Positions 41,296 to 50,518 of a DNA stretch of 64,000 nucleotides are shown piece after piece. Source of the DNA: Streptomyces fructofermentans (GTDB lineage: Bacteria > Actinomycetota > Actinomycetes > Streptomycetales > Streptomycetaceae); assembly GCF_014651055.1 (NCBI RefSeq), contig NZ_BMWD01000012.1:153016-217015 (forward strand), in the 5' to 3' direction. Position numbers and translations under genes: made by a program. The notes beneath the pieces were generated by a model, which saw only the letters and a list, made by a program, of their open reading frames with translations, was not told where the DNA came from and did not search any database. Position 1 is the first letter of the stretch. Every line of letters starts with the position of its first letter.

Positions 41296-42363
41296 ATGGC
41301 ACAGGTGAGCGATCACGGCGGGGGCGTACGGTCCATCGAGGTCCCCATCCCGGACAATCCACTCGGGTTCACGCTGGTGTACGTCCTGGACACGGACCGC
41401 GGGCCCGTCCTGATCGACACGGGCTGGGACGACCCCTCCTCCTGGGACGCGCTCGCCGAGGGACTGGCTGCCTGCGGGACGTCGGCCGGCGACATCCACG
41501 GGGTGGTGATCACGCACCACCACCCCGACCACCACGGCCTGTCGGCCAAGGTCCGCGAGGCGTCGGGCGCGTGGGTCGCGATGCACGCCGCCGACATCTC
41601 GGTGGTACGGCGGACCCGCGCGACCGGGCCCGAGCGGTGGTACGCGTACATGGCGGACAAGCTGGTCGCCTCCGGCGCCCCCGAGGAGCACGTGGCCCCC
41701 CTGCGCGCGGCCCGCGACCGCCGCCGCGGCCCCGCCGGCACGGGAACGGACTCCCGCCGCCGGCTGCCCGGACTGTCCCCCGCGCTCCCCGACCGCGAGA
41801 TCGTCCCCGGCGAACTCCTCGACCTGGCCGGCCGGCGGCTGCGCGCGATCTGGACGCCGGGTCACACGCCGGGACACGTCTGCCTGCACCTGGAGGAGCG
41901 CCATCCGGCGCGACTGCCGGGCCATGGGCGGCTGTTCTCGGGGGACCACCTGCTGCCGAGGATCACCCCGCACGTCGGCCTGTACGAGGACCCCGACGAC
42001 GCCGGCGAGGTCGCGGACCCCCTGGGCGACTACCTCGACTCGCTGGAGCGGATCGGCCGGCTCGGACCCGCCGAGGTGCTCCCCGCCCATCTGCACGCCT
42101 TCACCGACGCCCCTTCCCGCGTACGGGAGTTGCTGGACCACCACGAGTCCCGGCTGACCGGTCTGCTCACCCTGCTCGGCACCCCGCTCACCGCGTGGCA
42201 GCTCGCCGAGCGCATGGAGTGGAACCGGCCCTGGCAGCAGATCCCGTACGGCTCGCGGAACATCGCGGTGTCCGAGGCCGAGGCCCATCTGCGGCGGCTG
42301 GTGAAACTGGGCCGCGCGGAGGCCGTGCCGGGCAGCGATCCGGTGACGTACGCGGCGGTGTGA
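41296..42363 (+). CDS. MBL-fold metallo-hydrolase
   Basis: 355 residues, ATG 41296 with AGGGGAG upstream. Metallo-beta-lactamase fold: PVLIDTGWDD, metal motif THHHPDHHG, WTPGHTPGHVCLHLE, LFSGDHLLPRITPHVG and LPAHLHAF. After the fold, about 90 residues form a winged-helix-like C-terminal domain, as in LACTB2-type hydrolases. These often hydrolyse thioesters or phosphodiesters. Divergence from a KstR-controlled aldehyde dehydrogenase and the operator against its -10 box suggest an acyl-CoA or lactone substrate in lipid breakdown; this is an inference. Confidence 0.88.
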   Translation: MAQVSDHGGGVRSIEVPIPDNPLGFTLVYVLDTDRGPVLIDTGWDDPSSWDALAEGLAACGTSAGDIHGVVITHHHPDHHGLSAKVREASGAWVAMHAADISVVRRTRATGPERWYAYMADKLVASGAPEEHVAPLRAARDRRRGPAGTGTDSRRRLPGLSPALPDREIVPGELLDLAGRRLRAIWTPGHTPGHVCLHLEERHPARLPGHGRLFSGDHLLPRITPHVGLYEDPDDAGEVADPLGDYLDSLERIGRLGPAEVLPAHLHAFTDAPSRVRELLDHHESRLTGLLTLLGTPLTAWQLAERMEWNRPWQQIPYGSRNIAVSEAEAHLRRLVKLGRAEAVPGSDPVTYAAV

Positions 42364-42495
42364 CGCACGGCGGCCGCCCGGGCGGGGGCGCGGCCCGGCG
42401 GCCGGGTGCGCCGCCCACGGCACGCCGGGCCGGGGCGCCGCGCGTGCCGGGGCCGCCTCTCGCCGGACGCGGGCACCGCACGCGCCGCCCGCCCC

Positions 42496-44640
42496 TCAGC
42501 GGCTCGGCGCGCCGCTGACCGCGTAGGCGACGCCCCGCTCGTACGACATGCCGAGCCCCTCCTCGTACGCCGTCGCGTAGGCCTCCTCGCCGATCTTCCG
42601 CCGCACCCGGCGCTCGCGGTCCAGGCGGGCCGCCATGAGGTCGGGCGACTGCATCTGCGCCCTGCCGACCAGTTCCCAGACGCGCTGGCCGATGGCGAGC
42701 AGCCGGGCGGCCCGGCGTCCGTCGCCGACCGCGACCACCGCCGAGGCCAGGACGTCGAGGGTGAAGGCGACGCCCAGGGTGTTGTGCAGCAGCGAGTGCC
42801 CCACCAGGGCCGCCCGCGCGTTGGGCACCGCCGCGAGGAGGTCGCCGTCGGCCAGGTCGGCCTCGGCGACGAAGCAGTCGGCGAAGGCGCCCGCCCAGCA
42901 CTCGCCGCGCCGCGCGCTCTCGTCCCGCACCTCGTCGGCGACCTCGCGGGCGCGTGTGTGGTCGCCGCTCAACTGGTGGGCCAGGCTCAGCGCGAGGCGC
43001 ACCTGGAGCTGCGCGGCCCCCAGCCAGTCGTCCCGAACGGGCAGCGGCTCGACGGCGTCCAGCACGGCCACGGCCTCCGCCAGCCGCCCGGTGAGCAGCA
43101 GATGGCTCCCGGTCAGGTAGGCGGCCGCGACGACCGCCACGGGCTCGCCCTGCTCCCGGGCCGCGGTCGCGCACACGGCGGCCCAGCGCGCCGCGCCGTC
43201 CAGGTCCCCCTGGAGCAGCGCGACGGCGCCCCGGGCCCAGAGGGCGCGCACGCAGTCGGGGCCGGGCTGCGGATCGGCGGTGAGCACCTGGTCGAGGCAG
43301 TGCTGCGCGTCGCGCAGATGGCCGCAGTGGCGCCACAGGAATCCGATGTCGGCCGCCGCGCACAGGGACACGGCCGTGTCGCGCTCGGACAGCGCGCAGT
43401 CCATGGCGGCGCGGAGGTTGGCGTGGTCGGCGAGCGTGCGCTCGCACCAGAGCACCTGGCTGCCGGTGTTCCACTCCGCGCAGCCCCGCGCGGCGAGACG
43501 CCGGTAGTGGTCGAGGTGGCGCAGCCGCAGGGCCCGCTCCTCGCCCAGCGCACGCAACCAGTCGCCACCGAACTCCCGCACGCTGTCCAGGAGTTGGTAC
43601 CGGTCCTCCTGCGTGCGGTGGCGCAGCACGATCGACTGCTCGACGAGCCGTTCCAGCAGCCCCGCGATCAGTGCGGCGGGCAGCGGGCCGCCCGAGCAGA
43701 CCTCCTCGGCGGCCGTCGCGTCGAAGCCGCCGGCGAACACCGAGAGCCTGGCCCACAGCAACCGCTCCAGGGGCGCGCACAGTTCATGGCTCCAGCCGAT
43801 CGCCGTACGCAGCGTCCGGTGCCGCAGTTCTCCCCGGCCGGGTTCCGCGGCGAGCAGGTCGAGCGGGGACGGCAGGCTCTCCCGCAGCCGCTCGTCGAGG
43901 CGCTCCAGGGTGAGGTCGCCCAGCCGGGCGGCGGCGAGTTCGATGGCGAGGGGCATCCCGTCGAGGCGGCGGCACACGGCGGCGACCGCGTCCGCGGTGC
44001 TGGCGTCCAGGGCGAAGCCGGGCGCCGCCTCGCCGGCGCGCTGGGCGAACAGGTCCAGGGCGTCCCCGTGCGGGTCCCCGCCCGTGCCGTCCGGCCCGCC
44101 CGGCGGCGCGAGGCAGTCGGTCCGCACGGGCAACGGGTCCACCTCGGCCCGGAGTTCGGAGCCGAGTCCCAGGCTCTCGCGGCTGGTGGCCAGCACGCGC
44201 ACCCCGGGCGCAGCGGCGAGCACGGCCCGTACGAGGCCGGCGCAGTCGGGCAGGACGTGCTCGCAGGAGTCGAGGACGAGCAGCAGCCGCTTGTCGCGCA
44301 GCCAGGCGCAGAGCACCTCAGCCACCGGGCGGGTCGACCGGTCGTGCAGGCGCAGCGCCTCCACGACCGCGAAGCCCACGAGTCCCCGGGCGCGCAGCGG
44401 CGACAGCTCCACCAGCCAGACGCCGTCCGGGTAGTGGTGCGCCGCGAGCCGGGCGGCGCGCAGGGCCAGCCGGGTCTTGCCGACACCGCCGGGTCCGACG
44501 AGCGTCACCGGGCGGCCGTGCCCGTCGTCCGGGTCGAGGACCGCGTCGAGCCAGGCCAGTTCGTGCCCCCTGCCGACGAAGCTCCGTGTCTCCGGCGGCA
44601 GGTTCCCCGCCCGTCCCCCGGTCGTCCTGTCCTCTGGCAC
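42496..44640 (-). CDS. NB-ARC/TPR ATPase of the AfsR-like type, without DNA-binding domain
   Basis: 714 residues, GTG 44640 with GGGGAGGG 9 nt upstream, though the frame is open further. The STAND ATPase begins near residue 15 (RSFVGRGHELAWLDAVL) with Walker A LVGPGGVGKTRLAL, Walker B LLLVLDSCEHVLP, sensor ATSRESLGL and GMPLAIELAAARL; residues 330-714 are helical repeats with the ending typical of streptomycete AfsR/LuxR-like regulators. Neither an N-terminal SARP nor a C-terminal LuxR helix-turn-helix is present, so it may act by protein binding. It is divergent from the riboswitch operon, with 645 bp between. Confidence 0.85.
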   Translation of the reverse strand: MPEDRTTGGRAGNLPPETRSFVGRGHELAWLDAVLDPDDGHGRPVTLVGPGGVGKTRLALRAARLAAHHYPDGVWLVELSPLRARGLVGFAVVEALRLHDRSTRPVAEVLCAWLRDKRLLLVLDSCEHVLPDCAGLVRAVLAAAPGVRVLATSRESLGLGSELRAEVDPLPVRTDCLAPPGGPDGTGGDPHGDALDLFAQRAGEAAPGFALDASTADAVAAVCRRLDGMPLAIELAAARLGDLTLERLDERLRESLPSPLDLLAAEPGRGELRHRTLRTAIGWSHELCAPLERLLWARLSVFAGGFDATAAEEVCSGGPLPAALIAGLLERLVEQSIVLRHRTQEDRYQLLDSVREFGGDWLRALGEERALRLRHLDHYRRLAARGCAEWNTGSQVLWCERTLADHANLRAAMDCALSERDTAVSLCAAADIGFLWRHCGHLRDAQHCLDQVLTADPQPGPDCVRALWARGAVALLQGDLDGAARWAAVCATAAREQGEPVAVVAAAYLTGSHLLLTGRLAEAVAVLDAVEPLPVRDDWLGAAQLQVRLALSLAHQLSGDHTRAREVADEVRDESARRGECWAGAFADCFVAEADLADGDLLAAVPNARAALVGHSLLHNTLGVAFTLDVLASAVVAVGDGRRAARLLAIGQRVWELVGRAQMQSPDLMAARLDRERRVRRKIGEEAYATAYEEGLGMSYERGVAYAVSGAPSR

Positions 44641-45045
44641 GGCAAAGCCCTCCCCGCACGGCGTCCACGCGAACCCAGTGTGACCCGCCCGCCGGGGCAC
44701 CCGGCACCGCTCCCCCGACCTGGACACCAACTCGCTCCAACCCCGCCCTTTCCTGGCAGATTGCGCCGGGATGCGGTCAAGCCGCCGTCGGCACGCCCCG
44801 GAGGCGGACGCCCCGGCCGAGCGACCGCCCGCGCACCGGCGGCACGGGGCGCGCGCGGGCGGGAGGCCGGCACGGGCCGCGGTTCGCCCCGGCCGCAACC
44901 GCACGTGCCGCGCGGGCAGGAGGGCGCCCGGGCCGCCGCGGAGGCACTCCCGGCCGCCGCCCCGGGCCCCCGCGGCCCATGCCACCGGCCCCCGCGGCCC
45001 ATGCCACCGGCCCCCGCGACCGGGCCTCGGGCCCTTTTCTACGGG
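44641..45045. other. Long GC-rich leader region with 22-bp tandem repeats
   Basis: Non-coding stretch between the NB-ARC ATPase gene and the riboswitch. Two and a half tandem copies of a 22-bp unit containing CCCCCGCGGCCCATGCCACC lie at 44966-45020. TACAGT at 45050-45055 may be the -10 box for the riboswitch transcript, but no good -35 box is visible. No credible reading frame. Confidence 0.5.
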
Positions 45046-45067
45046 CCGGTACAGTGAGCGGGTCGTC

Positions 45068-45205
45068 ATCAAACCCGTACGGGGGGAAGCCGGTGCAAAT
45101 CCGGCGCTGACCCGCAGCCGTGAGTCGCCCGCACCTGGCGGGCGGCGAGCCGGAATGCCCCGGGCGGGACGTGACCGGCTCGCGTCACCGGACCATCCGG
45201 TGACC
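45068..45205 (+). ncRNA. Cobalamin riboswitch
   Basis: Contains the B12-box core GGGGAAGCCGGTGCAAATCC then GGCGCTGACCCGCAGCCGTGAG (45082-45124), a variable arm CGCCCGCACCTGGCGGGCG and the 3' conserved GAGCCGGAATGCC (45146-45158). The order and spacing are those of the adenosylcobalamin riboswitch class. A short hairpin follows (TCACCGG/CCGGTGA, 45185-45203). Near the gene, CTCCC (45258-45262) can pair with the GGGAG of the ribosome site (45267-45271), so control is probably translational. It governs the five-gene operon that begins at 45287. Confidence 0.93.
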
Positions 45206-45257
45206 GGCACCGTCGAGGCATACGGAGCCGAGCCGCCCGGGGCTCCGGGCTGCCCGG

Positions 45258-45274
45258 CTCCCCACAGGGAGAGG
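45258..45274 (+). promoter_or_regulatory. Ribosome site with facing anti-Shine-Dalgarno arm
   Basis: CTCCC-CACA-GGGAG followed by AGG: a 5-bp stem that can hide the ribosome site of the first operon gene. It is placed as expected for the expression platform of a translation-controlling cobalamin riboswitch. Confidence 0.5.
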
Positions 45275-45286
45275 CACCCGCCGATC

Positions 45287-46570
45287 ATGTTTGTCCGCCG
45301 CAGCGCAGCGGTCCTGGCCGCCACAGCCGTGATCGGCACGGCCTTCGCGCCGGCCGCTCTCGCCGACGAGTCGCCGAGCGCGGCCCCCTCCCAGGCAGTC
45401 CCCTCCGGCCTCTACGGCACCACCGACCCCACGTACGACGGCGTGTGGCGGCAGTCCTTGGCGCTGCTCGCCCAGGACACGGTGGACGTGCGGCCCGCGG
45501 CGAAGGCCGTCGACTGGCTCGTCGGCCAGCAGTGCGCGAGCGGGGCCTTCGCGGCGTACCGCCCCGACCCGGCCGCCGAGTGCGGCGCCAAGACGCAGGT
45601 CGACACGAACAGCACGGCCGCCGCGCTGCAGGCCCTCGAAGCCCTGGACGCGAAGGACTCCGTGACCGGGGCCGCCGTGAAGTGGCTGAAGTCCGTGCAG
45701 AACGAGGACGGCGGCTGGGGCTACCTCCCGGGCACGCCCAGCGACACCAACTCGACCGCCGTGGTGATCGGCGCCCTCGAAGCCGCCGACGTCGACCCGC
45801 AGGACGTGCCGTCGAAGGACGACCGGACCCCGTACGACGCGCTGCGCGGCCTCTCCGTCCCCTGCGCCGAGGACGGCGGCGGCGCCTTCGCCTACCAGCC
45901 CGACAAGAAGGGCAGGCTCGCGGCCAACGCCGACGCCACGGCGGCCGGCGTGCTCGGCGCACTCGGCGAGGGCATGGCCGCGGAGCCCGAGGAGGGGGCG
46001 GACGGGGACACCTCGAAGGGCTCCCGGTGCGTGGCGGGCGACTCCCTCTCGATCAAGGACGCGGCCGCCAACGGAGCCGGGTACCTCGCGGACGCGGTGG
46101 CGAAGGACGGCCACCTGAAGTCCGCCCTGGCCGGCGCGAAGGACCAGCCCGACTACGGCAACACCGCCGACGCGGTCGTCGCGCTCGCCACGTCCGGCCG
46201 GACGGTCGAGGCCGGGAAGTCGCTGGCCTGGCTGGAGAAGAACTCCGCCGACTGGGCGGCGCAGAGCGGCCCGGCCGCGTACGCGCAGCTCATCTTCGCG
46301 GCGCACGCCGCCGGCACCGACCCGCGCGCCTTCGGCGGCGCCGACCTGGTGAAGCAGCTCGGCGCGACCGGCCCCGCGGCGTCGGAGGCCGGCACGGACG
46401 CGAAGTCCGGGAGCACGGACGGCAACGCCGACAACACCGACAACACCGACAAGAGTGACAAGGACGACACCGACGGCGGCGTCAGCGCCTGGTGGATCGT
46501 CGGCGTCGGCCTCGTCGGCGGCATCGGCATCGGCTTCCTCATCAGCGGCCGCAAGAAGAAGCAGCAGTGA
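45287..46570 (+). CDS. Secreted, membrane-anchored alpha/alpha-toroid protein of a B12-controlled operon
   Basis: 427 residues. Signal peptide (MFVRRSAAVLAATAVIGTAFAPAALADE), then about 320 residues of helical-hairpin repeats with the turns WLVGQQCASGAFAAYRPD, WLKSVQNEDGGWGYLPGT and EDGGGAFAYQPD. These are the signature of prenyltransferase/squalene-cyclase-like toroids, the fold also used by the cobalamin-binding N-terminal domain of intrinsic factor and transcobalamin. A Thr/Asp/Asn-rich linker leads to a C-terminal helix VSAWWIVGVGLVGGIGIGFLI and a Lys/Arg tail, so the protein stays on the outer face of the membrane. With a cobalamin riboswitch in front and an ECF transporter behind, capture of cobalamin or another cobamide is the likely role; this is inferred. 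Confidence 0.85.
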   Translation: MFVRRSAAVLAATAVIGTAFAPAALADESPSAAPSQAVPSGLYGTTDPTYDGVWRQSLALLAQDTVDVRPAAKAVDWLVGQQCASGAFAAYRPDPAAECGAKTQVDTNSTAAALQALEALDAKDSVTGAAVKWLKSVQNEDGGWGYLPGTPSDTNSTAVVIGALEAADVDPQDVPSKDDRTPYDALRGLSVPCAEDGGGAFAYQPDKKGRLAANADATAAGVLGALGEGMAAEPEEGADGDTSKGSRCVAGDSLSIKDAAANGAGYLADAVAKDGHLKSALAGAKDQPDYGNTADAVVALATSGRTVEAGKSLAWLEKNSADWAAQSGPAAYAQLIFAAHAAGTDPRAFGGADLVKQLGATGPAASEAGTDAKSGSTDGNADNTDNTDKSDKDDTDGGVSAWWIVGVGLVGGIGIGFLISGRKKKQQ

Positions 46571-47250
46571 TCCGCCGCCGCCTGGCTCTGCCGGTCCTGG
46601 TCCTCCTGATCGCCGTCCTCGGCGGCGCGGGGCAGGCCCAGGCGGTCGGCTACCGCTACTGGTCCTTCTGGGACCGGGAGTCCGGCGGCACCTGGGCGTA
46701 CGCGACGCAGGGACCGTCGACCGCGCGGCCCTCCGACGGCGACGTGCAGGGCTTCCGCTTCTCCGTGAGCGAGGACTCGAAGGACTCCGCGAAGCCCCGC
46801 GGCGAGGCCGGCTTCGCGGAGATCTGCGCGCGGACCCCGGCCCGCGAGGGCGCCAAGCGGATCGCGCTCGTCCTCGACTTCGGCACCGCGGCCGACGCGC
46901 CCGACGGCTCCGCGCCCCCCGCGCCGCGCACGGCGTGCGCCCGGGTCGGCGAGGACGCGACGACGGCGGACGCCCTCGCCGCCGTCGCGGGGCCCCTGCG
47001 CTACAACACGAACGCCCTGCTGTGCGCCATCGCGGGCTATCCCCGCACGGGGTGCGGCGAGGCGGTGGCGGACGGCGACCGGAAGACCGGCGCGGCCCCC
47101 TCCGGCGAGGACCGGGAGGGGGCGGCGGAGTCCGCCTCCGGTGACGGCGGCGGGTCCGGGGGGCCGTCCGCCGGTCTCGTCGTGGGCGCCGCCGCGGTGG
47201 CCGTGCTGGGCGCGGCGGCCCTGTGGCAGTCCCGCCGACGCCGCGGCTGA
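46567..47250 (+). CDS. Second secreted, membrane-anchored protein of the B12 operon
   Basis: 227 residues, GTG 46567 overlapping the previous stop (GTGA). Signal peptide VIRRRLALPVLVLLIAVLGGAGQAQA, then a globular domain starting YRYWSFWDRESGGTWAYATQGPSTARPSDGDV and containing two Cys pairs' worth of cysteines (EICART, TACARV, LLCAIAG, TGCGEA), and finally a Gly/Ser-rich linker and C-terminal helix GLVVGAAAVAVLGAAALW with Arg tail. I recognise it only as a recurrent streptomycete partner of the toroid protein. Intrinsic factor and transcobalamin join a toroid to a small beta domain that closes over the ligand; this gene may supply that second half. That is speculation. Confidence 0.78.
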   Translation: MIRRRLALPVLVLLIAVLGGAGQAQAVGYRYWSFWDRESGGTWAYATQGPSTARPSDGDVQGFRFSVSEDSKDSAKPRGEAGFAEICARTPAREGAKRIALVLDFGTAADAPDGSAPPAPRTACARVGEDATTADALAAVAGPLRYNTNALLCAIAGYPRTGCGEAVADGDRKTGAAPSGEDREGAAESASGDGGGSGGPSAGLVVGAAAVAVLGAAALWQSRRRRG

Positions 47251-47264
47251 CGGGAGCACGGGCG

Positions 47265-48590
47265 ATGAGCGAGGGACGGGACGCCGTGACGACCGGCGCC
47301 GGGCGGCACGGCGCACGTCCGTCCGCGCGGGGCCGCGGGCACGGGCCGGCCCCGGCCCGGCCGGCTCCCGCCGGAGCCTTCTCCGGAAGGGTCCGGCGGC
47401 TGCGCGCGCCGCGGGCCACCCGGGCCAACGCCCTGCACCCCGGCGCCTGGTGGATCTGGGCCCTGGGTCTGGGCACAGCGGCCTCCCGCACCACGAACCC
47501 CCTGCTGCTGGCCCTCCTCGTGGCCGTGTCCGGCTATGTGGTCGCCGCGCGCCGGACGGAGGCCCCGTGGGCCCGCTCGTACGGCGCCTTCGTCAAGCTC
47601 GCCCTGGTCGTACTGGGCATCCGGCTGGGCTTCGCCGTGGTCCTCGGCTCACCCGTCCCCGGCACTCACGTGCTCGTCACCCTGCCCGAACTGCCCCTGC
47701 CCGACTGGGCCCAGGGCATCCGCGTCGGAGGCCGCGTCACGGCGGAGGGCCTCGTCTTCGCCGTGTACGACGGGCTGAAGCTCGCCGCGCTGCTGATCTG
47801 CGTGGGCGCGGCGAACGCCCTCGCGAACCCCGCCCGACTCCTCAAGTCCCTGCCCGGCGCCCTGTACGAGGCCGGAGTCGCCGTGGTGGTCGCCCTCACC
47901 TTCGCCCCGAACCTGATCGCGGACGTCCAGCGGCTGCGGGCGGCCCGGCGGCTGCGCGGCCGCCCCGACAGCGGGCTGCGCGGGCTGCTCCAGGTCGGAC
48001 TCCCGGTCCTGGAGGGCGCGTTGGAGCGCTCGGTCGCCCTCGCGGCGGCGATGGACGCCCGGGGCTACGGCCGCACCGCCGCGGTCGCGCCCGCCGTCCG
48101 GCGCACCACCGCCGTCCTCACCCTGGGCGGCCTGGTCGGCGTCTGCGCGGGGACGTACGGGGTGCTCACCGCGGAGGGCGGTGTCCACGGACTGCCCGTC
48201 CTGCTCGCCGGCCTCGCAGCGGCGCTCGCGGGCCTGTGGCTCGGCGGCCGCCGCTCGGTGCGCACGCGCTACCGGCCCGACGCATGGGGCGTGCGCGCGT
48301 GGCTGGTCGCCGGAGCAGGCGCGGCGGTGGCGGCCCTGGTGATCCTGTACTCGTCGTACGACCCGGCGGCGCTGCACCCCGGTGTCGTACCGCTGACCGC
48401 GCCGGTCCTGCCGCTGTGGCCGGCCGGGGCCGCGCTGCTCGGCCTGCTCCCGGCGTTCGTCGCCCCGGACCCCGCCGCGGACCGCACGCGGGGCCCGGCG
48501 CCGGTCGCGGACCGCGCCCCCGCACCGTCCCCCGCACCCGCACCGATCCCGGCCGCAGTTCCGGACCGGAAGACCGAGGAGACCCCATGA
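47265..48590 (+). CDS. ECF transporter transmembrane (T) component
   Basis: 441 residues, ATG 47265, CGGGAGCACGGG upstream. Multi-pass EcfT/CbiQ family protein. The coupling-helix Ala-Arg-Gly motifs appear as AARRLRGR and AAMDARGYG, which touch the two ATPase sites. The N-terminal 45 residues are Arg/Pro-rich and the C-terminal 40 Ala/Pro-rich, both probably disordered. More helices follow the second motif than in a minimal T unit (segments at about 280-400), as in other actinobacterial members. It joins the ATPase and the substrate-binding S component encoded next. Confidence 0.9.
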   Translation: MSEGRDAVTTGAGRHGARPSARGRGHGPAPARPAPAGAFSGRVRRLRAPRATRANALHPGAWWIWALGLGTAASRTTNPLLLALLVAVSGYVVAARRTEAPWARSYGAFVKLALVVLGIRLGFAVVLGSPVPGTHVLVTLPELPLPDWAQGIRVGGRVTAEGLVFAVYDGLKLAALLICVGAANALANPARLLKSLPGALYEAGVAVVVALTFAPNLIADVQRLRAARRLRGRPDSGLRGLLQVGLPVLEGALERSVALAAAMDARGYGRTAAVAPAVRRTTAVLTLGGLVGVCAGTYGVLTAEGGVHGLPVLLAGLAAALAGLWLGGRRSVRTRYRPDAWGVRAWLVAGAGAAVAALVILYSSYDPAALHPGVVPLTAPVLPLWPAGAALLGLLPAFVAPDPAADRTRGPAPVADRAPAPSPAPAPIPAAVPDRKTEETP

Positions 48591-50518
48591 TCCGCTTCGA
48601 GGACGTCTCGGTGACGTACGACGGGGCGCCGGGGCCGGCCGTACGCGGCGTCGACCTCACCGTGCCCGAGGGCGAACTGGTGCTGCTCGTCGGCCCGTCC
48701 GGTGTCGGCAAGTCGACGGTCCTGGGCGCGGTGAGCGGACTCGTGCCCCACTTCACCGGCGGCACGCTGCGCGGACGCGTCACCGTGGCGGGCCGTGACA
48801 CGCGCACGCACAAGCCGCGCGAACTGGCCGACGTGGTCGGCACCGTGGGCCAGGACCCGCTGTCGCACTTCGTGACGGACACCGTCGAGGACGAACTCGC
48901 CTACGGCATGGAGTCGTTGGGCCTGGCTCCCGATGTGATGCGGCGCCGCGTGGAGGAGACGCTCGACCTGCTCGGCCTCGCGGACCTGCGCGACCGCGCG
49001 ATCTCCACGCTCTCCGGCGGGCAGCAGCAGCGCGTCGCGATCGGCTCGGTCCTCACCCCGCATCCGAGGGTCCTGGTCCTCGACGAACCGACGTCGGCCC
49101 TCGACCCGGCGGCAGCGGAGGAGGTCCTCGCCGTCCTCCAGCGCCTCGTGCACGACCTCGGCACGACCGTCCTCATGGCCGAGCACCGGCTGGAACGCGT
49201 CATCCAGTACGCCGACCAGGTGGCGCTGCTCCCGTCGCCGGGCGCCCCGCCCGTCCTGGGGACGCCGTCCGAGGTGATGGCCGTGTCCCCGGTGTACCCG
49301 CCGGTCGTGGACCTGGGCAGATTCGCCGGCTGGTCACCGCTGCCGCTGACGGTGCGGGACGCCCGGCGGCGGGCCGGAGCGCTGCGGGAACGTCTGGCGC
49401 GGGCCGCCCCGCCCGATCCCTCGTACGCCTCCTCCCACGACCTGCCGTCGGCGGCAGCGCGCGCGGCCGCCGACGGCAGCGGCGGCACCGGAGCGGACAG
49501 CGGCACGGCGGACACCCCGGGCACCGGCGCCCGGGGCACGCACGGTGCCGGGACCGGCACCGCGGCCCCGGGCACGGCGGACGGCACGGGAACGGCCGGC
49601 ACCTCGGCGATCGGCACCCCGTCGATCGATGCCCCCTCCCCCGGCGCCCCGGCGCCCGTCCGCCGCCCGTGGTCCTTCCGCAGGCGCGTGCGCGGCGTCC
49701 CCGGCGCCGCCCCGGCGCTCACGGCGGTCGGAGGCGCGGTCGTCGAGGGCCTGGCGGTCCGCAGGGGCCGGACCGAGGTGCTCCACGACGTCACTCTCAC
49801 CGTCGCGCCCGGCGAGACGGTCGCGCTGATGGGCCGCAACGGCGCGGGCAAGTCCACCCTGCTCGCCGCGCTCGTCGGGATGGTCGCCCCGGCGGCGGGC
49901 TCGGTCCGCGTCGGCGGCGTCGAACCGCACCTCACGGACCCCCGGGAGCTGGTCCGCCACGTCGGACTCGTACCGCAGGAGCCCAGGGACCTGCTGTACG
50001 CGGACACCGTGGCCGCCGAGTGCGTGGCCGCCGACGGCGACGCCGGCGCCGGGCCGGGCACCTGCCGGGCCCTGGTGTCGGGGCTGCTCCCGGACATCGC
50101 GGACGACACGCACCCCCGGGACCTCTCCGAGGGGCAGCGGCTCGCCCTGGCGCTCGCCGTCGTGCTGACGGCCCGCCCTCCGCTGCTCCTGCTCGACGAA
50201 CCGACCCGCGGTCTGGACTACGCGGCGAAGTCCCGGCTGGTCACCGTCCTGCGGCGGCTCGCGTCCCGCGGGCACGCCATCGTGCTCGCGACCCACGACG
50301 TCGAACTGGCCGCGGAGCTCTCCCACCGGGTCGTCATCCTCGCCGACGGCGAACCCGTGGCCGACGGCCCGACGGCGGAGGTCGTCGTGGCGTCCCCGTC
50401 CTTCGCACCCCAGATCACCAAGGTCCTCGCCCCGCAGCAGTGGCTGACCGTGCCGCAGGTCCGCGCCGCGCTGGAGCCCGCGCGGCTGCCCCGCCACGAT
50501 AAGGAGCCGCGACCGTGA
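48587..50518 (+). CDS. ECF transporter ATPase, two domains fused (EcfA-EcfA')
   Basis: 643 residues, ATG overlapping the previous stop (ATGA). Domain 1 (about 1-255): Walker A GPSGVGKST, Q-loop VGQDPLSHFVTDTVEDELAYGMESLG, signature LSGGQQQR, Walker B VLVLDEPTSALD. A linker of about 130 residues is rich in Gly, Thr and Ala. Domain 2 (about 390-620): GRNGAGKST, VPQEPRDLLYADTVAAEC, LSEGQRLALALAVV and LLLLDEPTRGLD, with the second signature as LSEGQ. Two different sites in one chain are a common actinobacterial ECF form. It powers uptake through the T and S components. Confidence 0.92.
   Translation: MIRFEDVSVTYDGAPGPAVRGVDLTVPEGELVLLVGPSGVGKSTVLGAVSGLVPHFTGGTLRGRVTVAGRDTRTHKPRELADVVGTVGQDPLSHFVTDTVEDELAYGMESLGLAPDVMRRRVEETLDLLGLADLRDRAISTLSGGQQQRVAIGSVLTPHPRVLVLDEPTSALDPAAAEEVLAVLQRLVHDLGTTVLMAEHRLERVIQYADQVALLPSPGAPPVLGTPSEVMAVSPVYPPVVDLGRFAGWSPLPLTVRDARRRAGALRERLARAAPPDPSYASSHDLPSAAARAAADGSGGTGADSGTADTPGTGARGTHGAGTGTAAPGTADGTGTAGTSAIGTPSIDAPSPGAPAPVRRPWSFRRRVRGVPGAAPALTAVGGAVVEGLAVRRGRTEVLHDVTLTVAPGETVALMGRNGAGKSTLLAALVGMVAPAAGSVRVGGVEPHLTDPRELVRHVGLVPQEPRDLLYADTVAAECVAADGDAGAGPGTCRALVSGLLPDIADDTHPRDLSEGQRLALALAVVLTARPPLLLLDEPTRGLDYAAKSRLVTVLRRLASRGHAIVLATHDVELAAELSHRVVILADGEPVADGPTAEVVVASPSFAPQITKVLAPQQWLTVPQVRAALEPARLPRHDKEPRP

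Noticed and set aside
44966..45020. 22-bp tandem repeats considered as a CRISPR array
   Set aside because: No spacers between units, only two and a half copies, no cas genes in the window.
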